Below, piece after piece: positions 13,440-20,944 of a stretch of DNA of 27,392 bases; the stretch's first letter is position 1; the number at the start of each line of letters is the position of its first letter. The position numbers and the translations under genes were made by a program. The stretch lies in assembly GCA_049509675.1 (NCBI GenBank), contig JBEKZQ010000044.1, positions 1 through 27,392 of the forward strand, written 5' to 3'. Source of the DNA: JBEKZQ01 sp049509675. Its GTDB lineage: Bacteria; Planctomycetota; Planctomycetia; Pirellulales; Thermoguttaceae. The notes under the pieces are model-generated. The model was not told the DNA's origin and searched no databases. It saw only the letters and a list, made by a program, of their open reading frames with translations.

Positions 13440-16151
13440 TCAGAAGAGCGGTCGGCCGGCTCGCGCGGCGGAAAAGCCCCACAGGAGCAATGCGCCGACA
13501 ATTGCCACGGCCAATTCGCAGGCAGGGGCGTACCAGGCGTGGAAATCGGCAGTTATCGGACTGGCCATCAGCAGGGAGCAGGTGAACGCGGCCGCCATGA
13601 GGGCGACAAGGCCCCCGCGCAGCAACACGGCCATGGCAATGGACGTCACGATCGCGCCGGTGATCCAGGGGAAGGCGACATCGCAGTCTGCGGAGATCGT
13701 CTGAATCGCCGTGAGCAACAGCCAGGCGCCTCCCAGGGCTAACCACGTGGGGCGGAGAACCCTGCGCACCAGCAGCATTAAGACAAGAACAATAAGGCCC
13801 AGGGTGATGCTCGCCAGCAAGTCGGCCACGAGGATGCTCAACTTGAAGCGCAGGCCGAGCACGGCTGCCAGGCCATAAGCCGGCGGGGGCAGTCTGGGAG
13901 CCGGCAGGGATAGCCCCAGCCAGGGTGGCAGCAGATTGTCGATTTCCAGCAGCAGCACCAGCAGGATGCCACATGCGACGCCCACAAGGATGTCGCGTCC
14001 CACCCAAGGGTCGCGGAAGCTGCCGCGGAGCACGCGGCTCCAGGTGATCATCGTTTGCGGCCAGAATCGCCGCACGTACGGTTCCAGGGCGAAGTAGCAG
14101 AGCCAGGCGGTAGCCGCCGTCAACAAGGATCTCGCCGTCCATAGGTAAAGCGACGCGAGTTCCTCCGCCAGGACGGTGCTGTGGCTTTCCCCGAGCAACC
14201 AGTCGAGCAGCCCGAGGAAGAAAACGCAGAGAGCCAGTCGCCGCGCACCGCGGTGGTCTCCGCGTCCCTGTTGCAGGTTGCGCCATGCCAACAGCCCGCC
14301 GCCGATCATGCCGAGCAGATTGAGGATCAAACGTGAAAAAGGCATCCGCCGGGGCGAACGCCAATCCCACGAGTCCGGGGCGGCGGCCTTGGCCTGTTGG
14401 CGCCAGGGGGGCACGACCTCAAAGAAGACGGCCCGGCCGGCAAGACACTCGCCTTCCACTCGAAGCGGCCTTGCCGCGTCCTCGCGGTCTTGGCCCTCCC
14501 AGGCCCAACGCTGCCGCCCATCGATCGACGGCTTGCACACGGATTGAAAGTCGCTGACATTCAAACCGGCCAGTTCAAACGCCACAGACCAATTCACGGA
14601 ACCCCCGGCGGCATCCGCAAGTTGCCGCTGATCAGGCGTTGTCGCGAACCGGACCAAACGTCCTTGCCCGTCCAGTTCCACCGTGATGACCGGCGGCTCC
14701 GTGGCGGCGATTTCTTCCTCCGAGGGCTGGCCCAGGAGCAAAGGCAGCCACGGCGTCCCGCCTCCGCTGCGATAGCAGAAGCAAACGGCCTGCCAGCGCG
14801 GGTTGCCGAGTCTCTTCCATGTGCCACCGCGCGGGTCGCTTGCCATGGCATCTGCCAGGAATTCGCGGTTGATCACAAACCCCTGCCGGTTTCTCGGTAT
14901 GGCCGGCTCATATCCGAGTGCTCGGATGGCGTGCTCCGCCTTGTCGGCGAGAACCGCCGGCGGCTTGGTGAGCCCGGCCTGCGGCAAGAGGAACGTCCGA
15001 TCAGCCAACAGCACCACCAGGAACAAAGCCGCTAGCGCGGTTGCCAGGCAGCAAGCGGCCGTCCGCAATCGCGGCAACGGCCCCGTGACCGCCGCCGCCA
15101 CCATGCTGGGCGAAGGCGTTTCGCCTGCGGCCAGGGCCAAGCGGAGAGGATCGCTGCCGGGCAGAACGGCGGCGATCGCGTAGGCCGATTCCGGGCGCCG
15201 CTGCGGGTCGGCCTCCAGGCACCGCAAGATAACGCCCTCCAGTCGCTCGTCGACGTTGGGCACCGCCTCCGAGAGCCGGGGCGGCGTCGGTTCGCGGCTT
15301 GGATCGGTCGGCGGCTTGCCCGCAAAGGGCTCTCTGCCGCTGACCATCTCATAGAGCACCATGCCCAGCGAGTACAAGTCGCTGCGGACGGAAGGGCGGC
15401 CGCCTTGGAAAACTTCCGGCGCCATGTACGGCGGCGTGCCGGGTGAGCGACCGCCGTCTTCCAACTTGCCACTCAGGACGGCGATGCCGAAGTCGGCGAT
15501 GCGGGCTTGCCCGCGGCCGTCGATCATGACGTTCGCCGGCTTGAGATCGCGGTGGAGCACGCCGCGATCGTGGGCTGCGCCCAGCCCGCCGCACAACTGG
15601 CGGGCGATTTCCAGGACCTTCTCGCCGGTCAACCGGCCCACCCGCCGCAGCAGCCCCGCAAGGTCTTCACCGTCGACGTATTCCATGGCGATGAAGACCT
15701 CTCCGTCCGCTTCGACAATGTCGTAGACCCGCAGGACATTGGGGTGGGTCACCTTGCGGGCAAGCCGGACTTCGTTCTCGTAGCGGCCAATCCAGGCAGG
15801 ATCCCGGGCTCGGTCCGGGGAGAGGAACTTGAGGGCGACGGGTTGGTCCAGTTTCAGGTCATCGGCGCGGTACACGTCGCCCATGCCGCCGCGGCCCAGC
15901 GGGCCGAGAATGCGATAACGCCCGGCAAGGACCGTCCCCGGTGCGAAGGGCTCTACGCGGCGTTGCATCCCCAGCGGCGGTGCGCCGATGATCGTGGCCG
16001 GAAGATGATGAACGAGGAGGGATTCCACCTCTTGACGCAGTGCGAGGTCACCGGCGCACGCCTCGTCCAAGAACGCCGCAATCCGCCCTGGCGCCAACTC
16101 GCAGGCGGCCAAGAAGATCCGTTTGATCTGCTCGTGGCGATCTTGGTTCAT
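13440..16151 (-). CDS. Membrane Ser/Thr protein kinase coupled to the preceding sigma factor
   Basis: 903 residues from the ATG at 16151, which overlaps the sigma-factor stop as ATGA, so translation is coupled. A short N-terminal helical region (1-60) precedes a Hanks-type kinase domain (about 78-330): glycine loop GPLGRGGMGDVY (83-94), Lys108 in ALKFL, catalytic loop HRDLKPANV (200-208), DFG (220-222) and APE (244-246). All catalytic residues are present, so it should be active. A membrane segment at about 363-383 leads to an approximately 200-residue region likely outside the cytoplasm. The last 300 residues carry about eight hydrophobic segments with no enzyme I recognise. In planctomycetes and acidobacteria, sigma-factor/kinase pairs of this kind are common and thought to form a signalling unit. 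The ligand and targets are unknown. It converges with glmS, 27 bp away. Confidence 0.92.
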   Translation of the reverse strand: MNQDRHEQIKRIFLAACELAPGRIAAFLDEACAGDLALRQEVESLLVHHLPATIIGAPPLGMQRRVEPFAPGTVLAGRYRILGPLGRGGMGDVYRADDLKLDQPVALKFLSPDRARDPAWIGRYENEVRLARKVTHPNVLRVYDIVEADGEVFIAMEYVDGEDLAGLLRRVGRLTGEKVLEIARQLCGGLGAAHDRGVLHRDLKPANVMIDGRGQARIADFGIAVLSGKLEDGGRSPGTPPYMAPEVFQGGRPSVRSDLYSLGMVLYEMVSGREPFAGKPPTDPSREPTPPRLSEAVPNVDERLEGVILRCLEADPQRRPESAYAIAAVLPGSDPLRLALAAGETPSPSMVAAAVTGPLPRLRTAACCLATALAALFLVVLLADRTFLLPQAGLTKPPAVLADKAEHAIRALGYEPAIPRNRQGFVINREFLADAMASDPRGGTWKRLGNPRWQAVCFCYRSGGGTPWLPLLLGQPSEEEIAATEPPVITVELDGQGRLVRFATTPDQRQLADAAGGSVNWSVAFELAGLNVSDFQSVCKPSIDGRQRWAWEGQDREDAARPLRVEGECLAGRAVFFEVVPPWRQQAKAAAPDSWDWRSPRRMPFSRLILNLLGMIGGGLLAWRNLQQGRGDHRGARRLALCVFFLGLLDWLLGESHSTVLAEELASLYLWTARSLLTAATAWLCYFALEPYVRRFWPQTMITWSRVLRGSFRDPWVGRDILVGVACGILLVLLLEIDNLLPPWLGLSLPAPRLPPPAYGLAAVLGLRFKLSILVADLLASITLGLIVLVLMLLVRRVLRPTWLALGGAWLLLTAIQTISADCDVAFPWITGAIVTSIAMAVLLRGGLVALMAAAFTCSLLMASPITADFHAWYAPACELAVAIVGALLLWGFSAARAGRPLF

Positions 16152-16723
16152 CCGCTGCTCGTACTGAGTTCCCGTCGCAGCCAGGCCCGCACCATGGTCC
16201 ACTCTCGCTCTACGGACCTTTTCGACATTCCCAACACCTGCGCCACCTCTTCGACGCTCAAACCGCCGAAGAAGCGGAGTTCGACCATGTGCGCCTGACG
16301 CGGGTCCACTTCGGAAAGCTTCCCCAACGCGTCGTCCAGCGCCACCAGTTCCTCATCGGACTTCAGGCCGGGGATAAGCCTATCGTTCAGCGTGATCCGC
16401 TTCCAACCGCCGCCGCGTTTGGCGGCGCCCCGTTTTCGGGCATGGTCCAGCAGGATGCGACGCATGGCCTGTGCAGCCACGCCCATGAAGTGGGCTCGCC
16501 CCTGCCAATCGACGCAGCGCTGATCCACCAGTTTCAAGTACGCTTCGTTCACCAACGCCGTCGCCTGAAGCGTCTGGCCCGGCTGCTCCCGGCGAAAGAA
16601 CTGTTCGGCAAGATCCCGCAACTCTTGATAGACGGCGGCAAACAGCCGGTCGATGACGGGCTGCCCCCCCACGCCAAGATGCTGCAAGAGTTGGGTGACC
16701 TCCGAAGGCTCCTTGGAATCCAT
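16148..16723 (-). CDS. ECF-like sigma factor (Sig-70_X6 type) coupled to kinase
   Basis: 191 residues. Region 2 includes LRDLAEQFFRREQPGQTLQA and ALVNEAYLKLVDQ, a combination typical of the ECF-like group that accompanies Ser/Thr kinases in planctomycetes. AHFMGVAAQAMRRILLDHAR follows, and region 4 is LRFFGGLSVEEVAQVLGMSKRSVEREW, a helix-turn-helix for the -35 element. The ATG at 16723 has GGGAGGG 8 nt upstream; extensions further upstream look non-coding. Its stop overlaps the kinase start by 4 bp (ATGA). A strong promoter candidate lies at 16836-16864. No anti-sigma factor is adjacent; in this class control is thought to be through the kinase, here an inference. Confidence 0.92.
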   Translation of the reverse strand: MDSKEPSEVTQLLQHLGVGGQPVIDRLFAAVYQELRDLAEQFFRREQPGQTLQATALVNEAYLKLVDQRCVDWQGRAHFMGVAAQAMRRILLDHARKRGAAKRGGGWKRITLNDRLIPGLKSDEELVALDDALGKLSEVDPRQAHMVELRFFGGLSVEEVAQVLGMSKRSVEREWTMVRAWLRRELSTSSG

Positions 16724-16835
16724 CGACAATCCCTCCCCTTGAGAATTCCCAACGCGAACCCCGCCGAGCCGAGCGCATGTCGTGGGAAAACGGCGGTCTT
16801 GTTGGGCATTCCCAAACGTGACGGGCCCCTCAATT

Positions 16836-16864
16836 CTTATCGTCGGATTTGCGATCCCTGTCAA
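16836..16864 (-). promoter_or_regulatory. Sigma-70 promoter of the sigma-factor/kinase operon
   Basis: On the minus strand, a perfect -35 TTGACA (16864-16859), a 17-bp spacer, then GATAAG (16841-16836), 4 of 6 to TATAAT. Transcription would start near 16829, leaving an approximately 105-nt leader before the ATG at 16723. This is the best promoter match in the window. Confidence 0.55.
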
Positions 16865-17238
16865 GACCCCCGAAGTTCCACGCGCCAGGGGCATTCTTGG
16901 GAAAAGGCTGCTCTCGCTGGAAACAAATTGGCGGACTCCACGCGCAGATTCCGCGTTAATCGTAGAGCCCGAACGAGAGCAATCGCCGGAAGGTCTTTAT
17001 GCGTTGGAAGGAGAAGAGGCCGTGTTGGAGAGAAAACCCCCCGGAGCGCCGCGAATCGATGAAGCAGCGACCATGAAGTCTGGCGCGGCGCCCGGGGGCT
17101 CTCCCGGCGACACCTCAGCCCAATGCACCACGACCAAAGGAACCTCGTACCGGTATTCGCTGAAGTTCCTCGTTTCCCTGATCACAAAACCCAGTACCGG
17201 CAATCCGCCGCATGAGCATCCGTGAAAGGAACAACACT
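16865..17238. other. Intergenic region between divergent sigma-factor genes
   Basis: About 370 bp without a supported gene. A 68-codon minus-strand frame (16997-17203) starting at TTG has no convincing ribosome-binding site or family match. I found no clear promoter for the plus-strand sigma gene; nothing else is recognisable. Confidence 0.5.
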
Positions 17239-17913
17239 ATGGCACGGTCCCCACTCTCAGCCGGACGCCGGCACGGTACGCGCAAGCGCGGGCTGCCATT
17301 GGGCGCGAAAACCGAACATCCGTGCTTGACACGGCCGGATGAAGACCTGCTGACCGAATACGTTCGCAGCGGGACCCGCGAGGCCTTCGAGGAGCTCGTC
17401 CATCGCTATGAACGACCGTTGTATCACTACCTTCGTCGATACCTGGGCGACGCGGGCCTGGCGGAAGACGCCTTTCAGGTCACCTTCTTTGAAGTCCACC
17501 TCCGCTGCCGCGAGTTCGACCCGAGCCGACGGTTCGCGCCATGGGTTTACCGCATTGCCACCACGCGGGCGATCGACCTGCTGCGGCGAAACCGCCGGCA
17601 TAAGCTAATCAGCCTTGGGGCCAGAGCGCAGAACCTGGCTCCCGGCGGCGACGATCGGCCACCTGATGACTTTCCGGACCCGCAGGCCCGGCCCCCGCTT
17701 GAACAGTTGGCGATGAACGAGAGCGGCCAGCGGCTCAGGCTGTTGGTCGATTCGCTCCCGTCTCGGCTGAGGAACGTTCTCGTCCTGGTCATGTTTCGCG
17801 GGCTTGAGTACCAGGAGGCCGCCGAGGCGTTGGGAATTCCGATCGGCACCGTCAAGAGCCGCTTGCACAATGCAATTCTCCATCTCCGGAAAACCGCCGT
17901 CGTCGCGGCATGA
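17239..17913 (+). CDS. ECF RNA polymerase sigma factor (RpoE-like)
   Basis: 224 residues from the ATG at 17239, chosen because AAAGGA lies 8 nt upstream; an in-frame ATG at 17212 has no such site. Region 2: EAFEELVHRYERPLYHYLRR, then GLAEDAFQVTFFEVHLRC and FAPWVYRIATTRAIDLLRR. Region 4: LPSRLRNVLVLVMFRGLEYQ followed by EAAEALGIPIGTVKSRLHNA, a standard helix-turn-helix. The linker is rather long and Pro/Asp-rich (PGGDDRPPDDFPDPQARPP). It directs RNA polymerase to alternative promoters, typically in stress or envelope responses. No anti-sigma gene follows; instead a broken sigma-70 gene starts 49 bp downstream in the same direction, and they may share a transcript. Confidence 0.9.
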   Translation: MARSPLSAGRRHGTRKRGLPLGAKTEHPCLTRPDEDLLTEYVRSGTREAFEELVHRYERPLYHYLRRYLGDAGLAEDAFQVTFFEVHLRCREFDPSRRFAPWVYRIATTRAIDLLRRNRRHKLISLGARAQNLAPGGDDRPPDDFPDPQARPPLEQLAMNESGQRLRLLVDSLPSRLRNVLVLVMFRGLEYQEAAEALGIPIGTVKSRLHNAILHLRKTAVVAA

Positions 17914-17962
17914 AGTCGTCATGCCAGGCGCTACGCGGCCACTCCATCCAAGAAGGTGCATG

Positions 17963-19359
17963 ATGAACAACCGTATCTTGCGATTCGATAAGCCTCACCC
18001 CACGGACGATCCCTTGCGCATCTACTTGATGCAGATCGGCGAAATGGCCTTGCTTGACCGTCACGAGGAAGTGAAACTCGGCCAGCAGATCGAGCGGGCG
18101 CGCCGTCGGTTTCGGCACGCGGTGTTGGCCACGGACCATGTTCTTCGGTCGGCTGCGGCCCTGCTGCAGGCCGTGCAAGAAGGCCGGTATCGGCTTGATC
18201 GCACGCTTGATATCTCGTCGGCAGAGCACGGTGCGCGACGGCGATTGGCCGGTGCTTTGGGTCCCAACCTGCACACGATCCGACACCTCATCGAGAGCAA
18301 CGGCCGCGACTATGCCACTGTGATCAGCAGGCGCCAGACCGCAGACCGGCGCCGGTCTGCCTGGCGCCGCCTGCTTGCCCGCCGCCGCCGGGCGGTGCGC
18401 CTTGTCGAGGAGTTGAGCTTGCGCATGCCGCTGCTGCGAACCGTTTTTCAGAAGCTCCGATCGATCGCCGCCCGCATGGAGGAACTGAACCGGCAGATTG
18501 CCGCACTCGGCGGCCGCGCCGACTGCGAGAACGACCGGGCAAAGCTGCGCAAGCAACTACACCACCTGATGGGGATCACGCGCGAGAGCCCGGCTACGCT
18601 CCGCCGCCGGATCGCCGGGGCAGCCGCCTCCCTGGCCAACTATGACGCCGCCCGACGCCGCCTCGCCGCCGGCAACCTGCGACTGGTCATCTCCATCGCC
18701 AAATGGTATCGCAATCGAGGCATAGGCTTCCTGGACTTGATTCAGGAGGGCAACGCGGGCTTGATGCGCGCGGTCGACAGGTTCCAGTGGCGGCGCGGGT
18801 TCAAGTTCTCTACGTTCGCCACCTGGTGGATCCGGCAAGCCATGATCCGCGCAATCGGCGAGCAGAGCCGCACCATTCGGCTGCCCACCCACATGATCGA
18901 GACGATGACCATGGTTCGCGGGGTGCATCGCGATCTGTTCCGAAAGCATGGGACCGCGCTCTGCTTGGAGGAGATGGCGGCCGCGCTCGACATGCCGCCG
19001 GCCAAACTCGCCTTCATCGGGCGTCTGGACCGTGAGCCGCTCTCACTCGATCAGTCCATCGAAGGCAAGGACGCCTCTCTCGGCGAGTTCCTCGATGATC
19101 GCCGCGAGAACGATGCGATCGCGAACGCGAGATCCTGCGACTGCGCTATGGACTGGCCGACGGGTGCAATCACACGCTTGAAGAACTGAGCAGGGTCTTT
19201 GCAATCACCAGGGAGCGGGTGCGGCAGATAGAGCAAGAAGCCTTGCGGACCTTGCGGCAGCCGGCTTGTGCCCGACGACTCTCGGGCTTTCTGGACGGCG
19301 GCGTCTCCGAAAAGTCCGATGGCATCCTCGCGGTTGGCTCGCAGAGATCTCTGCCCTAA
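17963..19359 (+). pseudogene. RpoD/RpoS-type sigma-70 factor, broken by internal deletion and frameshift before region 4
   Basis: The ATG at 17963 (or 17960, adjacent) follows AGAAGG. Region 1.2 is present (DDPLRIYLMQIGEMALL), then a long Arg-rich insert, region 2 (NLRLVISIAKWYRNRG, FLDLIQEGNAGLMRAV, FKFSTFATWWIRQAMIRA) and region 3 (RTIRLPTHMIETM ... EPLSLDQSIEGKDASLGEFL). After DDRREND the frame runs into a non-homologous tail and stops at 19189. From about 19120 a frame one base earlier reads REREILRLRYGLADG, LEELSRVFAITRERVRQIEQ and ends at 19357-19359: this is region 4. Compared with E. coli RpoD/RpoS, roughly 20-25 residues between these blocks are missing, so the lesion is a deletion of about 60-75 bp not divisible by three, rather than a one-base slip. 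A real lesion and an assembly fault are both possible. Confidence 0.82.
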
Positions 19360-19371
19360 TGCGCTGGCTGC

Positions 19372-19400
19372 TTAACTCTTTGTCCCCCTCGCGCTACAAT
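19372..19400 (+). promoter_or_regulatory. Sigma-70 promoter of the MoxR/VWA pair
   Basis: TTAACT (19372-19377), a 17-bp spacer and TACAAT (19395-19400): 4 of 6 and 5 of 6 to consensus with ideal spacing. Transcription would start near 19407, about 64 nt before the ATPase ATG. Confidence 0.45.
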
Positions 19401-19470
19401 TATTCTCGGAATGGGAACAAAACTCGCTGTACAGGGTGGCAAACCTCCAACGGCAAGGAACAACCGACAC

Positions 19471-20892
19471 ATGGCAATAGTAGACGCCAAACCAACCACC
19501 TTATATGAACTGCGCCAGTCCGGCTGGCGTTCCAAACCGGTCAAGCGCGAGATTTACGAGAATTTCATGCGGATGCTCAGCCAGAGCGAAGACCTTTTTC
19601 CCGGTATCGTGGGCTACGACGAGACGGTCATCCCGGAAATCAATTTGGGGCTGATCGCCCAACACGACCTGCTTTTCCTGGGGGAAAAGGGGCAGGCCAA
19701 GAGCCGGCTGATGCGGTTGTTGACCCGGTTCCTCGATGAGGAAATTCCGTACCTCGATATCCCCGGCAGCCCGGTCCACGAGGACCCTTGCCATCCGATC
19801 ACGGCGGCCGGCAAAAGGCTGCTCGCGGAAATGTCCACCTCGGAGATTCCCATCGCCTGGTGGCCGCGCCAGCAGCGCTATGCCGAGCGGCTGGCCCCGG
19901 GCACGAAGTTCGCCGACGTGATCGGCGAGATCGATCCGTCCCGGCTGGCGGCGGGCGCCAGCATGGGGGCCGAGGAGGCCTTGCACTTCGGCCTGATCCC
20001 ACGCATGCACCGCGGCATCTTCGCCGTCAACGAACTGCCCGAACTGGACGAACTGGTCCAGGTCGGCCTGTTCAACATCCTGGAAGAGCGCGACGTGCAG
20101 ATCCGCGGCTATCCGATCCGCTTCGACATCGACCTGTTGATCCTGTTCTCCGCCAATCCGGCCACGTACAACCGCAGCGGCAAGGTGATCCCGCAGCTCA
20201 AGGACCGCATCGGCACGGTGGTTCACACGCATTATCCGCGCGAGAGGCAACTGGGCATCGAGATCATGGAGCAAGAGGCGCACGTCGACCTGGGCGGCCC
20301 GTTCCCCGTGGTCGTGCCCTATTTCATGCGCGAAATCATCGAACAGATGAGCATTGCCGCGCGGCGCAGCAAGTACGTCGATCAGCAATCGGGCGTGAGC
20401 ACGCGGTTCAGCATCGCCAATTACCGCACCATGATCGCCAGTGCGCGGCAGCGCGGGGCCCTGCTCGAGGAAAGGCCGGCCGTGCCGCGGATCAGCGATC
20501 TCGGACACCTGTACTCCTCGTCGCTGGGCAAATTGGAACTCGACCTCATGAGCAGCCATCAAATGTCGGAGCGGCAGGTCCTCGACGCGATCATGGCGGA
20601 GGCGATCCGCGACGTGTTTGATGAATACGTCGATCAATACGGCATGGCGGAAATCGCCGAAATCTTTTCGCATGGCGTGAAGATCGAGGTCGGCGACCTG
20701 CTGCCCTCCAGCCTGTACGCCGAGCGGTTGAAGCGGGTCCCGCCCGCCTGGGACAAGGCCTTCGAGGTCAATGCCTCCAGCGATCCGGCGGTCCGCGCCA
20801 GTTGCGTGGAGTTCGTCCTGGCCGGCCTGTACGCCGCCGACCGCATCTCGCGCTCCCAACAACATGGAAGGATCGTGTACGAAGTTCCGTAG
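19471..20892 (+). CDS. MoxR/ChlI-like AAA+ ATPase
   Basis: 473 residues from the ATG at 19471 (AAGGA 11 nt upstream; the in-frame ATG at 19411 lacks a ribosome-binding site). Seen: Walker A GEKGQAKS (71-78), a Walker B-like stretch IFAVNE (183-188) with Asn where most AAA+ proteins have Asp, sensor-1 Asn229 in FSANP, and a likely arginine finger in QLKDRIG (Arg246). To my recollection the NELPEL form is usual in this subfamily, annotated as magnesium chelatase or sigma-54-interacting proteins in planctomycetes and actinobacteria. Such ATPases work with a VWA partner as remodelling or metal-insertion chaperones. The next gene encodes exactly such a VWA protein, 52 bp downstream. No chlorophyll genes are present, so a chelatase role is unlikely. 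The client is unknown. Confidence 0.9.
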   Translation: MAIVDAKPTTLYELRQSGWRSKPVKREIYENFMRMLSQSEDLFPGIVGYDETVIPEINLGLIAQHDLLFLGEKGQAKSRLMRLLTRFLDEEIPYLDIPGSPVHEDPCHPITAAGKRLLAEMSTSEIPIAWWPRQQRYAERLAPGTKFADVIGEIDPSRLAAGASMGAEEALHFGLIPRMHRGIFAVNELPELDELVQVGLFNILEERDVQIRGYPIRFDIDLLILFSANPATYNRSGKVIPQLKDRIGTVVHTHYPRERQLGIEIMEQEAHVDLGGPFPVVVPYFMREIIEQMSIAARRSKYVDQQSGVSTRFSIANYRTMIASARQRGALLEERPAVPRISDLGHLYSSSLGKLELDLMSSHQMSERQVLDAIMAEAIRDVFDEYVDQYGMAEIAEIFSHGVKIEVGDLLPSSLYAERLKRVPPAWDKAFEVNASSDPAVRASCVEFVLAGLYAADRISRSQQHGRIVYEVP

Positions 20893-20905
20893 ATGTGCGG
20901 GAGGG

Positions 20906-20933
20906 TCTGAAATCTGAAATCTGAAATCTGAAA
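20906..20933. repeat. Four perfect copies of TCTGAAA between the ATPase and VWA genes
   Basis: A 7-bp unit repeated four times without error, 13 bp after the ATPase stop and 11 bp before the VWA start. It occupies the place where the VWA ribosome-binding site should be, and none is visible closer to the ATG. Slipped-strand changes could alter spacing between the two genes. Confidence 0.9.
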
Positions 20934-20944
20934 TTCCCAAACAC

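Noticed and set aside
16997..17203. 68-codon minus-strand frame between the sigma genes
   Set aside because: TTG start, no clear ribosome-binding site, no recognisable family; kept as intergenic.
19111..19140. Programmed frameshifting in the sigma-70 gene
   Set aside because: No slippery run or stimulatory structure is evident, and about 20-25 conserved residues are missing, which a frameshift alone would not explain.
20906..20933. CRISPR-like array
   Set aside because: The units are 7 bp, contiguous and without spacers; none of the other repeats in the window shows regular repeat-spacer structure either.
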